Below are positions 33,485 to 42,808 of a DNA stretch of 64,000 nucleotides, in pieces (the first letter of the stretch is position 1; each line of letters begins with the position of its first letter). This DNA is from UBA12545 sp051024685 (GTDB taxonomy: Bacteria > Bacillota > DSM-521 > Neomoorellales > Neomoorellaceae). The notes below the pieces were generated by a model, which searched no databases, had not been told where the DNA came from, and saw nothing but the letters and a program-made list of their open reading frames with translations. The translations under genes were made by a program, and so were the position numbers. The stretch covers positions 55,922-119,921 of the forward strand of contig JAZHPA010000004.1 in assembly GCA_051024685.1 (NCBI GenBank). Reading direction: 5' to 3'.

Positions 33485-34360
33485 TTAACGCTTGAGATTT
33501 ACCAGCTCTTGAAGCATTTCATCCGAAACAGTAATGACCCGGGCATTGGCCTGGAAGCCGCGCTGGGTGACGATCATGTCGCTGAATTCCTGGGCCAGCT
33601 CCACGTTAGACATTTCCAGGGCAGAAGGAATAATGATGGTATTGGCGAAAGTACCCGTGCCAGCGGCATCTTCCGAGATTGTTCCGGCAGCGGGAGTAGC
33701 AGCGTAAAGGTTGCTCCCCACTTTTTCCAGTCCAGCCGGATTGGGGAATTTAGCAATAGCTAAGGGGTATGAATCATACATCTGGCCATCAGCGCTCACA
33801 ATACGGACAATACCCTTGCTGTCAATACTAACACTTTGTGGCGGGCCATTGATAGTTGTATCTAAAGTATTAAATCCTTTAAAAGAGTTATCCCCACTAA
33901 CAAGAGGTAATTTTATGGGGCTTAAAGGATTTGAAGAATCTTCTGTTAGGACTTGCACCTTATACCCATCAGCGGTAACCAAATAACCCGCATCATCAAA
34001 ATGGAAGGCACCGGCACGGGTGTAGGCATATGTGCCCTGCGCTATCTCAACGACAAAGAACCCGTCCCCCTGGATCATCAGGTCGGTAACATTGCCCGTA
34101 TACTGGGTAGCCCCCTGGGTGTGGACCACGTCGATGCTGGCCAGGGTAACACCCAGGCCGACCTGCTGGGGATTAGTGCCGCCTATGTCTTGGGTACCGG
34201 CCGAACCGCCCCTCAGGGTCTGGTAAAACACGTCCTTAAAGGTAACGGCGCTTCTCTTAAAGCCCACCGTGTTCACGTTGGCTATGTTATCTCCGATCAC
34301 ATCCATGCGCGTCTGGTGGGTGCGCAGGCCGGAGACGGCCGAAAAAAGCGAGCGCATCAT
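33485..34360 (-). CDS. flgE: Flagellar hook protein FlgE
   Basis: About 291 residues from ATG 34360, which follows AAGGAGG; the longer frame to 34468 overlaps flgD and lacks a binding site. N-terminal MRSLFSAVSGLRTHQTRMDV and INDNIANVNTVGFK-like rod motif, and the C-terminal heptad helix (NVELAQEFSDMIVTQRGFQA). It is short for a hook protein, so the outer domains are small. The central part (about 33640-34000) is visibly more AT-rich than the flanks. Confidence 0.92.
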   Translation of the reverse strand: MMRSLFSAVSGLRTHQTRMDVIGDNIANVNTVGFKRSAVTFKDVFYQTLRGGSAGTQDIGGTNPQQVGLGVTLASIDVVHTQGATQYTGNVTDLMIQGDGFFVVEIAQGTYAYTRAGAFHFDDAGYLVTADGYKVQVLTEDSSNPLSPIKLPLVSGDNSFKGFNTLDTTINGPPQSVSIDSKGIVRIVSADGQMYDSYPLAIAKFPNPAGLEKVGSNLYAATPAAGTISEDAAGTGTFANTIIIPSALEMSNVELAQEFSDMIVTQRGFQANARVITVSDEMLQELVNLKR

Positions 34361-34397
34361 GGCTGAACATACCTCCTTTAAAGCCAGTCTGTCTTCC

Positions 34398-34814
34398 TTA
34401 CGAAGGTTCGGGATCGACGGGTTGGCGGATCTCCCGCAGTTGGGTCCAGGACAGCTCCCGCCCCCCAACCTTCAGGATAATGTCGTTGCCCTGGAGCCGT
34501 ACCGCTTCCACTATCCCGGTAACCGTTTCATCGGCGACTACCGCCGTGACCTCCCGGCCGATCAATCCCTGGGCCTGGATAAAGGAAGCGTAACGCTGCT
34601 GCTCGACCATTTCATACAGCTGTTCCAGCACGGTAAACTGGGCCAGCTGGGTAATAAACTCCGTATCCTTCATGGGCTCCAGAGGGTTCTGATACTGGAG
34701 CTGGACGGCTATGAGCCGTAGAAAATCGGTTTTATTCAGGGTCTTCTCCCAGGTAATGCCTGCTTCGTAGCCCGCAGCGCTGCCTACGGCACTTACCTGC
34801 ACGGCCGTGTTCAC
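34398..34814 (-). CDS. flgD: Flagellar hook-capping protein FlgD
   Basis: 138 residues. N-terminal FlgD motif (LNKTDFLRLIAVQLQYQNPLEPMKDTEFITQLAQF) followed by a small beta domain. It is a scaffold that caps the growing hook. The short C-terminus (no FnIII-like domain) is usual in Firmicutes. Confidence 0.94.
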   Translation of the reverse strand: MNTAVQVSAVGSAAGYEAGITWEKTLNKTDFLRLIAVQLQYQNPLEPMKDTEFITQLAQFTVLEQLYEMVEQQRYASFIQAQGLIGREVTAVVADETVTGIVEAVRLQGNDIILKVGGRELSWTQLREIRQPVDPEPS

Positions 34815-34824
34815 CTCCTACTAC

Positions 34825-36216
34825 TTAGGCCAGGTAATCCAACCGATAGGGGGTGTCCCAGGAAGGCGGGCTTAAATCTTCCTGTTCGACTACTGCATAC
34901 TGCCACCCGCGGCCACCAGGACCGGACCATCCGTCCCTGCCGGCCGGGCCTTCCCGGTCTCCGGAGTACCCCCCATTTACCTGCACCTGGACCTGGTCCA
35001 GGCTCAGCCCTTGGCCCTGGAGGGCCTGCCGCAGCTCGGGCAGGGACACCTGGAGCAGTCGGCCGGCTTCCAGGGTTTCTACCACCATGTGCACGGACAG
35101 CCGGTTGTCCACCAGTACGGTATACAGGCGCATTTTGCCCAGACCGGGGGGCTTAAGCTGGAGTTCCAGCTCTTGCCGCTCCGTCCTGCTCCCCCGGGTC
35201 AGGGAAATTATCCTGGCCGCCAGCTCGGCCGTGGGCACCCCCGCCGGTCCTGAAGGGACGGCAGGCTTTTCCCCCACCGGGGCAGCACTGCCTGCCGCGG
35301 TACCGCTACCCGTGGGCGAAACACTCCCCCCGACATGGACTCCCTCATAGGCCCTGGGGTTTACCGCCGGCTCTCTTCCCGCTCCCATGGCGGGCTTTTC
35401 CCCGGCCTTCGCCGACATAACGCTATCCCTGACAGTTACACCGTCCTCGACAGTTGCACCGTCCCCCGACGGGTGCCATACACTATCCGGCCTCACCGGT
35501 ACCGAGCCGGTACCGGTGGCCGGGGACGGGCCGGGCCCCCTTGTGCCGCCCGCCGCAGCGAGGGCTTTATTCGTTTCCGGCACCTGGTAAGTCCTCGCTC
35601 CTCCGTCAGCCTGCTCATGCCCTTGAGGGTCGCCCACCACCTGGGGAAAAACCGCCGCTACTTCCTCCCCGGCCGCCGAGAGACCCGGGGGCAAGGCGCC
35701 CGGCTGTGCGGCTCCTCCTCCCTGGCCGAGGACTCTTACCGCCTGGACCGGCTCGGCCGGGTTCCTCCCTCCGGCTCCGGCGGGCGGAAGCTCAGGGGTC
35801 GAGGCCGTCACGGGCCGTTCGAGAGTTACCGGTTCGAGGGTTACCACCGGCTTATGGCCCCCGCTCCAGTCCGCGATTTGCGCCTCTCCCGCCCGACCGG
35901 TCAACGCCGCAACCACGGCCTCCCTGGCCCCCTGGTTTGTCCCTTCCCCGGCGGCGGACCAAGACCAAGGAGTACTGCAGGTATCCACGACAAGCTCAAT
36001 AAGACCCGACCCGGCAATTCCCTCCATCTCTCCCGGCACTGCCGGGTCTTTGGAGCCTCCCGGTCGTGGGCCCTCCTGGACCGGGGTGCCCTGGGGAGGG
36101 AGCAGACCCGCCAGGCAGGCGGAAAAGGGAGGGGCGTCACTGTCCTTTCCCTGCTTAGGAACCTTTTCTTGAGCCTTAGCCTGTAACTGGAGCTTGCCGA
36201 TGGGGTAAGGGCTCAC
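34825..36216 (-). CDS. fliK: Flagellar hook-length control protein FliK
   Basis: 463 residues: a long Pro/Gly/Ala-rich N-terminal ruler (about 1-330) without fixed fold, and a C-terminal FliK domain (ELELQLKPPGLGKMRLYTVL, then LPELRQALQGQGLSLDQVQVQV) near 350-430. It sets hook length and triggers FlhB switching. Positioned between fliJ and flgD as usual. Confidence 0.9.
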   Translation of the reverse strand: MSPYPIGKLQLQAKAQEKVPKQGKDSDAPPFSACLAGLLPPQGTPVQEGPRPGGSKDPAVPGEMEGIAGSGLIELVVDTCSTPWSWSAAGEGTNQGAREAVVAALTGRAGEAQIADWSGGHKPVVTLEPVTLERPVTASTPELPPAGAGGRNPAEPVQAVRVLGQGGGAAQPGALPPGLSAAGEEVAAVFPQVVGDPQGHEQADGGARTYQVPETNKALAAAGGTRGPGPSPATGTGSVPVRPDSVWHPSGDGATVEDGVTVRDSVMSAKAGEKPAMGAGREPAVNPRAYEGVHVGGSVSPTGSGTAAGSAAPVGEKPAVPSGPAGVPTAELAARIISLTRGSRTERQELELQLKPPGLGKMRLYTVLVDNRLSVHMVVETLEAGRLLQVSLPELRQALQGQGLSLDQVQVQVNGGYSGDREGPAGRDGWSGPGGRGWQYAVVEQEDLSPPSWDTPYRLDYLA

Positions 36217-36238
36217 CGGCTCACCTCCTTTCGGGAAA

Positions 36239-36688
36239 TTAATTCTCCGTGCCTCGCCGGTTGAAAGCTACCACGGCAACATCATCCAGTTGCTTTTGCT
36301 CCTCCCGGGCGGCCATGTAATTGTAAACCGCCTGTTTCCGCGCCTTCAACCGGTCGAGGACCTTCCGCTCCCGCATAGCCTGCCTTACCAAGTCCTGGCG
36401 CTCCTTTACTTCAGCCGCCGCCCGGATTACCCTCTCTTCCTGCCCGTCTATCCTCGAATTCAATATCTGCAAGTAAAGATCCCTCTGCCAGAATTCGCCC
36501 AGACTGGCTTCTTCCGGTCCTCCAGCCCATCTATCTTGGAAAGCATCCCTTTCCTCCACGTATACCCGGAGGCGCCTCTCCTCTTCCGCCTGGCGCTGCC
36601 GGGCGGCGGCCAGTTCCCTCTTGCGGTGTTCCTCTACCGCCCGGCGGTAGTTATGTACTTTTTCCAGGGAAAAGTGGAACGGCCGCAA
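36239..36688 (-). CDS. fliJ: Flagellar export protein FliJ
   Basis: 149 residues, almost entirely a charged antiparallel coiled coil (FSLEKVHNYRRAVEEHRKRELA...), as in FliJ, which escorts export substrates and links the FliI ATPase to FlhA. TTG start with GAGGGGGG just upstream. It is separated from fliI by 129 bp containing the 95-bp structured repeat. Confidence 0.88.
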   Translation of the reverse strand: MRPFHFSLEKVHNYRRAVEEHRKRELAAARQRQAEEERRLRVYVEERDAFQDRWAGGPEEASLGEFWQRDLYLQILNSRIDGQEERVIRAAAEVKERQDLVRQAMRERKVLDRLKARKQAVYNYMAAREEQKQLDDVAVVAFNRRGTEN

Positions 36689-36716
36689 CCTGGCTTACCC
36701 CCCTCACTCGAGTTGT

Positions 36717-36811
36717 TGCTTTCGAAGCATTCCCCAAGTCGGGGTGCCGGCGCCGGCTCCCGATGGGCTCGCCAGCATCCCCGACACTTTCATATTTCCT
36801 GCGGAAGCACC
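36717..36811 (-). repeat. Dispersed 95-bp structured repeat, copy A (between fliI and fliJ)
   Basis: About 85 percent identical by hand alignment, with small balancing indels, to copy B at 55145-55239, same orientation relative to the genes. As minus-strand RNA it can form nested stems: UGCUUCCG/CGAAAGCA (one mismatch), GUCGGGG/CCCCGAC and GCUGGCG/CGCCGGC (one wobble), with a loop containing GGGAGCC. It ends 29 nt before the fliJ start. It is not similar to the two c-di-GMP riboswitches or any RNA class I recognise. Confidence 0.75.
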
Positions 36812-36817
36812 CTGGAG

Positions 36818-38122
36818 TTAGTCCTGCAGGGCTGAGGTTAGAAACTCCATGGTCTCCTCGTAAGAAAAATACTCTTCCTTATCCTGGCGCAAGAAGGCCT
36901 GAATGGCGTCGTAATATTTGAGGGCCGCGTCTACCCGGGGATTGGAGCCGGCCTGGTAAGCGCCAATTTCAATAAGGTCGGCTGCTTCGGCGTAAGCGGC
37001 CAGCAACTCCCTCAGCCTACTGGCCAGTTCCCGCTGGCGGGCGGGGGTAATCTCCGGCATAAGGCGGCTCAGGCTGGCCAAGACATCAATGGCCGGATAA
37101 TGATTGCGGGCCGCCAGCTGGCGCGACAGGACAATGTGTCCGTCCAGGAGTCCCCTTACAGCATCGGCCACCGGTTCGTTGAAATCATCTCCCTCCACCA
37201 GAACAGTATAAAGGCCGGTGATGGAACCCCGGGAGCTGTTGCCCGCCCTCTCCACCAGCCGCGGCAGGAGGGCAAAAACGGAAGGCGTGTAACCCCGGGT
37301 GGTGGGCGGCTCCCCGATGGCCAGGCCCACCTCTCGTTGGGCCATGCACAGCCGGGTGAGGGAATCCATCATCAACAGCACTTTAAGGCCCTGGTCGCGA
37401 AAATACTCCGCAATGGCCGTGGCCACGAAGGCCCCTTTGATCCGCACCAGGGCCGGCTGGTCCGAAGTGGCCACCACCACCACAGACCGCTTTAACCCTT
37501 CCGGCCCCAAGTTTTCTTCCAGGAAATCCCGCACCTCCCGTCCCCGCTCGCCGATGAGGGCAATGACATTGATGTCCGCCGTGCTGTGGCGGGCAATCAT
37601 TCCCAGCAAGGTGCTCTTACCCACTCCGCTGCCGGCAAAAATCCCCACCCTCTGGCCTAATCCGCAGGTAAGCAAAGCATCGATGGCCTTGATTCCGGTG
37701 GTCAAAATCTCTTGAATAGGCTGCCTCTCCAGGGGCTGGGGTGGTGAATTGTTGATGGGATACCCTGCTCCCGCAACGGGCAGCCCCCCATCCATGGGCC
37801 TTCCCAGGCCGTCCAGTACCCGGCCCAGCAGCCCGCTTCCCACCGTCACCTTTAACCCCTGCCCCGTGGCCACCACCCGGCAGCCGGGTCCTATGCCCTC
37901 CAGCTCCCCCAGGGGCATAAGTAAAGTCACATTTTCGCGGAAGCCTACCACCTCAGCCACCACGGGTGACCGGCCGTTGTTGTAAATATGACAAACTTCT
38001 CCGATAGCGGCCTTCAGGCCCCGCGCCTCCAGGGTAAGGCCTGTAACCCTGGTAATCTTGCCCCCCTGTTTCCACAGGTTGGCCTGGCGTAAGACATCTA
38101 GGGCTAAAGCTTGTCCACCCAT
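36818..38122 (-). CDS. fliI: Flagellum-specific ATPase FliI
   Basis: 434 residues with Walker A GSGVGKST near 164, Walker B VLLMMDSLTR near 247 and the F1-beta/FliI signature (PSVFALLPRLVERAG). It is the hexameric ATPase of the flagellar type III export apparatus. It overlaps fliH by 19 nt. Confidence 0.97.
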   Translation of the reverse strand: MGGQALALDVLRQANLWKQGGKITRVTGLTLEARGLKAAIGEVCHIYNNGRSPVVAEVVGFRENVTLLMPLGELEGIGPGCRVVATGQGLKVTVGSGLLGRVLDGLGRPMDGGLPVAGAGYPINNSPPQPLERQPIQEILTTGIKAIDALLTCGLGQRVGIFAGSGVGKSTLLGMIARHSTADINVIALIGERGREVRDFLEENLGPEGLKRSVVVVATSDQPALVRIKGAFVATAIAEYFRDQGLKVLLMMDSLTRLCMAQREVGLAIGEPPTTRGYTPSVFALLPRLVERAGNSSRGSITGLYTVLVEGDDFNEPVADAVRGLLDGHIVLSRQLAARNHYPAIDVLASLSRLMPEITPARQRELASRLRELLAAYAEAADLIEIGAYQAGSNPRVDAALKYYDAIQAFLRQDKEEYFSYEETMEFLTSALQD

Positions 38123-38886
38123 TCCTTACTCTTCCCACCTGTCCGGAGAAGGCGGCGTGCTTCTTCCAGTTGGGTCTCCACCGTGGCATCTATAAATCCG
38201 TTTTCCGTCTCCACCCTGAAACCCCCTGGCTGGAGCGCCTCGTCCGCAATAATCTGCAGCCGGGCGCCGGCGCCCATCTCTTTGAGCAATTCCTCCCGGC
38301 GTTGCCGCAGAAATTCAGCATCGCCGGGAGCGGCATAAATGATGTAGACCTGCCCTTCCGCTACCCGGTGAATGGCACTCCGGGCGATCTCCAGGACCAC
38401 TTCTGGCGCCAGCTCCACCTGCCGTCTGATTATCTTGGCCGCGATCTCCAGGGCCAGCCCCAGGATGTCCTCTTCAGCGGCTCGTAAGGTATCCCGGTAG
38501 GCCGCCTGGGCTTCCTGCAGGACCTTGCCCGCCTGCTGACGGCACCGTTCCGCCTCCTGCCGCAGGGCTTCGGCCTCGGCCGCGCCGGCCCGGAAGCCTG
38601 CCTTCCTCCCTTCTTCCCACCCCGCGCGGTATCCCTCCTCCCGGGCCCTGGCCTTGAGGTCCTCGGCCTCCTGCCGCGCCGCCTGCAGGGTGATTTCTGC
38701 TTCCTGCCGGGCCCGAGCCAGGATGACCTCTGCCCTTTCCTCGGCCTCCCCGAGGTCTTCCCGGTAGCCGGCCGCTTCCTCTTCTTCCGGCCACCAGGGG
38801 GGCATATCCCGCACCGGCACCTTACACTCTCCTCCCGGAGCGGTCACATCCTTAATAACCCTAGACCACCACAGCATCCTGTCCAC
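38104..38886 (-). CDS. fliH: Flagellar export apparatus protein FliH
   Basis: 260 residues: long acidic/basic coiled coil (about 40-140) and a C-terminal ATPase-binding domain (EIAAKIIRRQVELAPEVVLEIARSAIHR). It regulates FliI and tethers it to the C-ring. GTG start overlapping the fliG end by 26 nt. Confidence 0.93.
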   Translation of the reverse strand: MDRMLWWSRVIKDVTAPGGECKVPVRDMPPWWPEEEEAAGYREDLGEAEERAEVILARARQEAEITLQAARQEAEDLKARAREEGYRAGWEEGRKAGFRAGAAEAEALRQEAERCRQQAGKVLQEAQAAYRDTLRAAEEDILGLALEIAAKIIRRQVELAPEVVLEIARSAIHRVAEGQVYIIYAAPGDAEFLRQRREELLKEMGAGARLQIIADEALQPGGFRVETENGFIDATVETQLEEARRLLRTGGKSKEWVDKL

Positions 38887-39871
38887 CCCTGGCGATAATA
38901 ATCTCTCCGGTTTCGTCCAACCGGCGAATGATCTGCACTATGCGCTGCTGGGCTGCTTCTACGTCCCGCAGCCGGGTGGGGCCCATATATTCGATATCCT
39001 CCTTCAGCATTTCCGCCGCACGTTTGGACAAGTTGCGATAGATGCGGTTGGCCACTTCTTCGCTGGCCGTCTTCAGGGCCAGGGCCAGGTCCTTCATATC
39101 CACTTCGCGCAAAACCCGCCGGATGGAATTGTCGTCCAGGACAATGATGTCCTCAAAGACGAACATTCGCTTGCGTATTTCATCGGCCAATTCAGGGTCT
39201 TCCTGCTCCAACGCTTCCAAAATGGTGCGCTCGGTGGTGCGGTCCACCCGGTTTAGGATATCGACGATGGCTTTTATCCCCCCGGCGACGGCGAAATCCT
39301 GTCCCACCACGGAGGAAAGGCGCTGCTCCAATATCTGTTCCAGTTCCCTCACCGTTTCCGGGGAGGCCCGCTCCATGAGGGCCAGCCGCTTGGCCACGTC
39401 AGCCTGGAATTCTTCCGGCAGGGCGCTCAGGACCACTGCCGCCTGTTCCGGCTCCAGATAGGCCAGAATCAAAGCAATGGTCTGGGGGTGCTCGTTATAA
39501 AGAAAATTCACCAGCTGTTTGGGGTCTGCCTTGCGAATGGTGTTAAAGGGACGTATCTTGGAGGTAGCCATAAGCTTCTTGATAATCTCGGCCGCCCGGG
39601 CGGGTCCTACAGCCCTTTCCAGTACTTCCCGGGCATACTTTATGCCGCCCTGAATAATGTACTGTCTGGCCTCGTGAAGCTCCCAGAACTCATCCACCAC
39701 GTGCTGTTTGGTCTCCGGGTCTACCATGGTTGTATTGGCAATTTGGTAAGTAACGCGTTCCATGTCCTCCTGGGGCAACTGCTTAATGACCAGAGAGGAC
39801 AATTCGGGGCCCAGAGTTATGAGAAAAATGGCGGCCTTCTCCAGGCCGGTCAGTTGCCTTTGCCGCGCCAC
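38861..39871 (-). CDS. fliG: Flagellar motor switch protein FliG
   Basis: 336 residues with the three FliG domains: N-terminal FliF-binding (AAIFLITLGPELSSLVIKQL), the middle domain with EHPQ (NEHPQTIALILAYLEPEQAA) and the C-terminal torque helix region (MFVFEDIIVLDDNSIRRVLREVD). It transmits torque from the stator. GTG start. Confidence 0.97.
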   Translation of the reverse strand: MARQRQLTGLEKAAIFLITLGPELSSLVIKQLPQEDMERVTYQIANTTMVDPETKQHVVDEFWELHEARQYIIQGGIKYAREVLERAVGPARAAEIIKKLMATSKIRPFNTIRKADPKQLVNFLYNEHPQTIALILAYLEPEQAAVVLSALPEEFQADVAKRLALMERASPETVRELEQILEQRLSSVVGQDFAVAGGIKAIVDILNRVDRTTERTILEALEQEDPELADEIRKRMFVFEDIIVLDDNSIRRVLREVDMKDLALALKTASEEVANRIYRNLSKRAAEMLKEDIEYMGPTRLRDVEAAQQRIVQIIRRLDETGEIIIARGGQDAVVV

Positions 39872-39880
39872 TTTTTCAGT

Positions 39881-41440
39881 TTACTCCTCCCTTAACCATG
39901 CTCTAAGGAGCTGCGCCACATCTTCCGGGTGCTGACGGACCAGGTCACGCAGCTTTTCCTGCCGTGCCCGGCGTTCCACTTCTTCCCGCCGCTCCTCTTC
40001 ACTGACGGCGACCTGCTCTTCCGTCACCCGGACTCCCTCGAGGGGCAGCTCGACCCCGGCCACGGGTTCCGCGGCCGGTACCGCCCTGCGCCGGCGCCAC
40101 ACAATGAGAAGTATGAGGAGAAGCAGGAAGCCCACCCCTGCGCCCGCCAGGCCGGCATAAAGGCGGATCTGCTGCAGGCGGCGTTCCGCTGCCTCGGCTG
40201 CCGCCATTTCTGCTTCGGCCTTCTGCTGCCAGGTGTTGTCGAAGGCCAGGCTCAAGACTGCGATCTGGTCACCCCGTTCCGGCTGATAGCCCACGGCCGC
40301 CTCTACAATCTGGCGGATCTGTTCCTCCTTAGCAGGGTCCACCGGCCCGTTGACGGCCACGGAAGTGGACAGTCTTCTAATCTGACCCGGAGCGTATACG
40401 ATGTGGGTCTGGGTTTCGTCCAGCTCGTAGTTGCGCGTGGTATCGGATTTTTCATAAGTGCTGTTTTCGGGCATTACTGCAACGTAACCCGGGGGCTCCC
40501 TGTTAGGGTCGCCCGTCGGTCCGGCGGCCGCGCCGCCAGTACCCTGCTCGGTTTTGATCTGCTCACTCCGGAGGGCTCCCTCTTTGCCCCATTCCCTCCG
40601 GGTAACTTCCTGCAGGTTAAAATCCAGTTCGGCATTAACCATCACTACGGCTTGCCCGGGGCCCAAAATCCTGGTGAGCATATTTTGGATCCTCTGCTCG
40701 AGGTCCTTTTCCAGGGCCCGCTTGAGCTCCTGCTGTTTTTGCTGCTGGGCGGTAACCGGGCCGTTGCCGGCATCGGCCAGACCTGCGCTCAGAACGTTAC
40801 CCTGGGTGTCAATAATATGTACATTTTCCGGCTTAAGACCTTCTACGCTGGCCGCCACCAGCTGCATAATTCCCTGGATCTGTTCGGGCTGGAGACGGGC
40901 CAGGGGTTTCAATTTCAAGACGATAGAGGCAGAGGGTGGAGCCTGCTCCTCCAAGAATACGCTCGGCTGAGGCAGTACCAGGTGGACCCGCGCGTCTTCC
41001 ACTTCTTCCAGAGAGGTAATGGTGCGCTGCAGCTCCCCTTGCAACGCCCGCTGGTAGTTAATGTGGCGTTCGAAGTCGGTCATACCCAGTTTATTCTGGT
41101 CAAACAGCTCGAAGCCCAGGGTGTGACTTCCCAGGACGCCAGCGCTGGCCAGGTCCAGGCGCGTTTCGTAGACTTTGTCTTTAGGTACCAGGATGGTGGT
41201 CCCTTCGGCGGCCAGTTGAAAGGGGATCTTCATCTCCTTCAGCTTTGCTACTACTGCCGCCGCGTCTTGCTGGTCCAGCCCGGTAAACAGAGGGGCATAC
41301 TTAGGCCTTATTAACCAGGTGATAAACAAAGTACCGGCCACCAGGCTTGCTACAGCCATCACCAGCAAAGCCGACCGCCTAGCGGGCGTAAGGTTGGACC
41401 AATACCCGGTCACTTTTTGCGGTAGGTCCTGGAACTTCAT
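39881..41440 (-). CDS. fliF: Flagellar MS-ring protein FliF
   Basis: 519 residues: membrane helix (LLVMAVASLVAGTLFITWLI) near 25-44, ring-building motifs 1-2 (about 45-230), a beta-collar region with a Gly/Pro stretch, a second membrane helix (VGFLLLLILLIVW) near 440 and a C-terminal FliG-binding tail (LRDLVRQHPEDVAQLLRAWL). It is the base of the flagellum. Confidence 0.97.
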   Translation of the reverse strand: MKFQDLPQKVTGYWSNLTPARRSALLVMAVASLVAGTLFITWLIRPKYAPLFTGLDQQDAAAVVAKLKEMKIPFQLAAEGTTILVPKDKVYETRLDLASAGVLGSHTLGFELFDQNKLGMTDFERHINYQRALQGELQRTITSLEEVEDARVHLVLPQPSVFLEEQAPPSASIVLKLKPLARLQPEQIQGIMQLVAASVEGLKPENVHIIDTQGNVLSAGLADAGNGPVTAQQQKQQELKRALEKDLEQRIQNMLTRILGPGQAVVMVNAELDFNLQEVTRREWGKEGALRSEQIKTEQGTGGAAAGPTGDPNREPPGYVAVMPENSTYEKSDTTRNYELDETQTHIVYAPGQIRRLSTSVAVNGPVDPAKEEQIRQIVEAAVGYQPERGDQIAVLSLAFDNTWQQKAEAEMAAAEAAERRLQQIRLYAGLAGAGVGFLLLLILLIVWRRRRAVPAAEPVAGVELPLEGVRVTEEQVAVSEEERREEVERRARQEKLRDLVRQHPEDVAQLLRAWLREE

Positions 41441-41451
41441 CCCCCAACCCC

Positions 41452-41766
41452 TTACAGCTGCATCCGGAAGATTTCCTGGTAAGCTTCTACTACTTTATTG
41501 CGTACCTGCACAGCCAGCTGGAGGGATAAACTAGCCTCTTCCAGGGCGAGGGTCACCTGGTGAAGGTCCTGCACCTGGCCGGCTAAGTACTGGAGGGTAA
41601 GCTTGTCGGCCTGTTTCTGGGTTTCTTCCAGATCCCTTAGTTTGGCGGCCAGTATCTCGCCAAAGGAGGTTGCCAGTTGCGCCGCCCCGGCTTTGGAGGT
41701 GTCCCCCGTCTCGGGCAAAAGCTTTCCCGACATGGGCATCAGCATGGAGACTTGACTGGATAGCAC
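41452..41766 (-). CDS. fliE: Flagellar hook-basal body protein FliE
   Basis: About 104 residues from GTG 41766, which follows AGAGGGG; TTG 41799 would add 11 residues without a good site. C-terminal helix LEEASLSLQLAVQVRNKVVEAYQEIFRMQL is diagnostic. FliE links the MS ring to the rod. Confidence 0.94.
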   Translation of the reverse strand: MLSSQVSMLMPMSGKLLPETGDTSKAGAAQLATSFGEILAAKLRDLEETQKQADKLTLQYLAGQVQDLHQVTLALEEASLSLQLAVQVRNKVVEAYQEIFRMQL

Positions 41767-41803
41767 GGGTGCATCCCCTCTTCTCTGGTAAGCCTGCAAA
41801 GAA

Positions 41804-42232
41804 TCATACTCGCCCTATTTCCAGGGCCTTCAAGGACATGGTTTTGGCTGCGTTGAAAACCGTGGCATTGGCTTCATAGGCTCGCGCAGCAGTAATCAGG
41901 TCTACCATTTCGTTTACAACATTGATATTGGGGAAGGCAACATATCCTCGGGCGTCCGCATCCGGATGGGAAGGGTCGTATACGAGCCTTGGCGGCGTGC
42001 TGTCTTCGACAATGGCCGCCACCCTGACGCCACCCCCCGGCGATTGGTTCCCTTGAGGGGCCACAGCCTCCTGTAGGCGCTCCGCAAAAACGGCAACCCG
42101 CCGGCGGTAGGGACCTCCCCCGGCCGTGCGGGTGGTGTTGATATTGGCCAGGTTACTGGCTATCAAATCAATGCGCAAACGCTCTGCCGTAAGTCCCGAA
42201 GAGCTAATAGCCAGGGCGGGAAGAAGTTCCAT
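41804..42232 (-). CDS. flgC: Flagellar basal-body rod protein FlgC
   Basis: 142 residues: N-terminal SSGLTAERLRIDLIASNLANINTT and C-terminal VVNEMVDLITAARAYEANATVFNAAK. Proximal rod component; ATG start, 2 bp after flgB. Confidence 0.96.
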   Translation of the reverse strand: MELLPALAISSSGLTAERLRIDLIASNLANINTTRTAGGGPYRRRVAVFAERLQEAVAPQGNQSPGGGVRVAAIVEDSTPPRLVYDPSHPDADARGYVAFPNINVVNEMVDLITAARAYEANATVFNAAKTMSLKALEIGRV

Positions 42233-42234
42233 CC

Positions 42235-42633
42235 TTACCGCCTCCCTTCGCTAATCACATGCCGCAGCATCCCCAGGCGGCCGTTTAGCTGTTGCACCAT
42301 CAGGTTGTAGTTGATGCTATTCATGACCAGCTCTACCATCTCCCGATCAACGTCCACATTGTTCCCGTCCTCCCTCATAGAAGTGGTCCGCTCCTGTTCA
42401 ACCCGCGGCTCCAGGGAAAGAGCGTCCTGGGGAAGGTGCCGGGGATGGGTGCGGTAGAGGGGCAGCCCACCCTCGCCGTTTAAAGCACGCCGTAGCTCAT
42501 CCTCAAAGGTCACGTAGTAACGTTTAAACCCCGGCGTGTTGACATTGGCGATGTTGTGGGCAATGGTTCGCTGCCGCAGGGCGGCAGCGTCCAGGGCCTT
42601 GCTCAGTACCTGCAGAGTGGGCGTCAGAAACAC
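42235..42633 (-). CDS. flgB: Flagellar basal-body rod protein FlgB
   Basis: 132 residues: KALDAAALRQRTIAHNIANVNTPGFKRYYVTFE at the N-terminus and the VELVMNSINYNLMVQQLNGR helix at the C-terminus. GTG start behind GAGGGG. First gene of the 28-kb flagellar cluster, preceded by a c-di-GMP riboswitch and terminator in its leader. Confidence 0.95.
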   Translation of the reverse strand: MFLTPTLQVLSKALDAAALRQRTIAHNIANVNTPGFKRYYVTFEDELRRALNGEGGLPLYRTHPRHLPQDALSLEPRVEQERTTSMREDGNNVDVDREMVELVMNSINYNLMVQQLNGRLGMLRHVISEGRR

Positions 42634-42769
42634 CTAAAATCCCCTCTTTTTCTTCTTTTTTCATCTTTCTTCTACTCACTTTAGTTTAATAAGAAATTGG
42701 TAAAATGTGTATCCGACTACCGTCCTAATTTTCTATGGGACTATAGTCCCTCAGCAGGAGCTACTTACC

Positions 42770-42799
42770 AAAAAGGCCTGCTCCTCCCAAGGGCAGGCC
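42770..42799 (-). terminator. Intrinsic terminator in the flgB leader
   Basis: Minus-strand GGCCTGC/GCAGGCC stem with an 11-nt loop, followed by TTTTTGG. It lies 9 nt after the riboswitch P1 stem and 137 nt before flgB. The loop plus stem base (TGCCCTT, 42789-42795) is complementary to AAGGGCA in the aptamer (42907-42913), a plausible antiterminator. Confidence 0.85.
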
Positions 42800-42808
42800 C
42801 GCTTTCTC

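Noticed and set aside
36717..36811. Third and fourth c-di-GMP riboswitch (the 95-bp repeats)
   Set aside because: They lack the GGCAAACC and GCAAAGC cores of GEMM-I.
39929..41314. 461-codon plus-strand open frame
   Set aside because: Antisense shadow of fliF in a GC-rich gene; no binding site and no family-like sequence.
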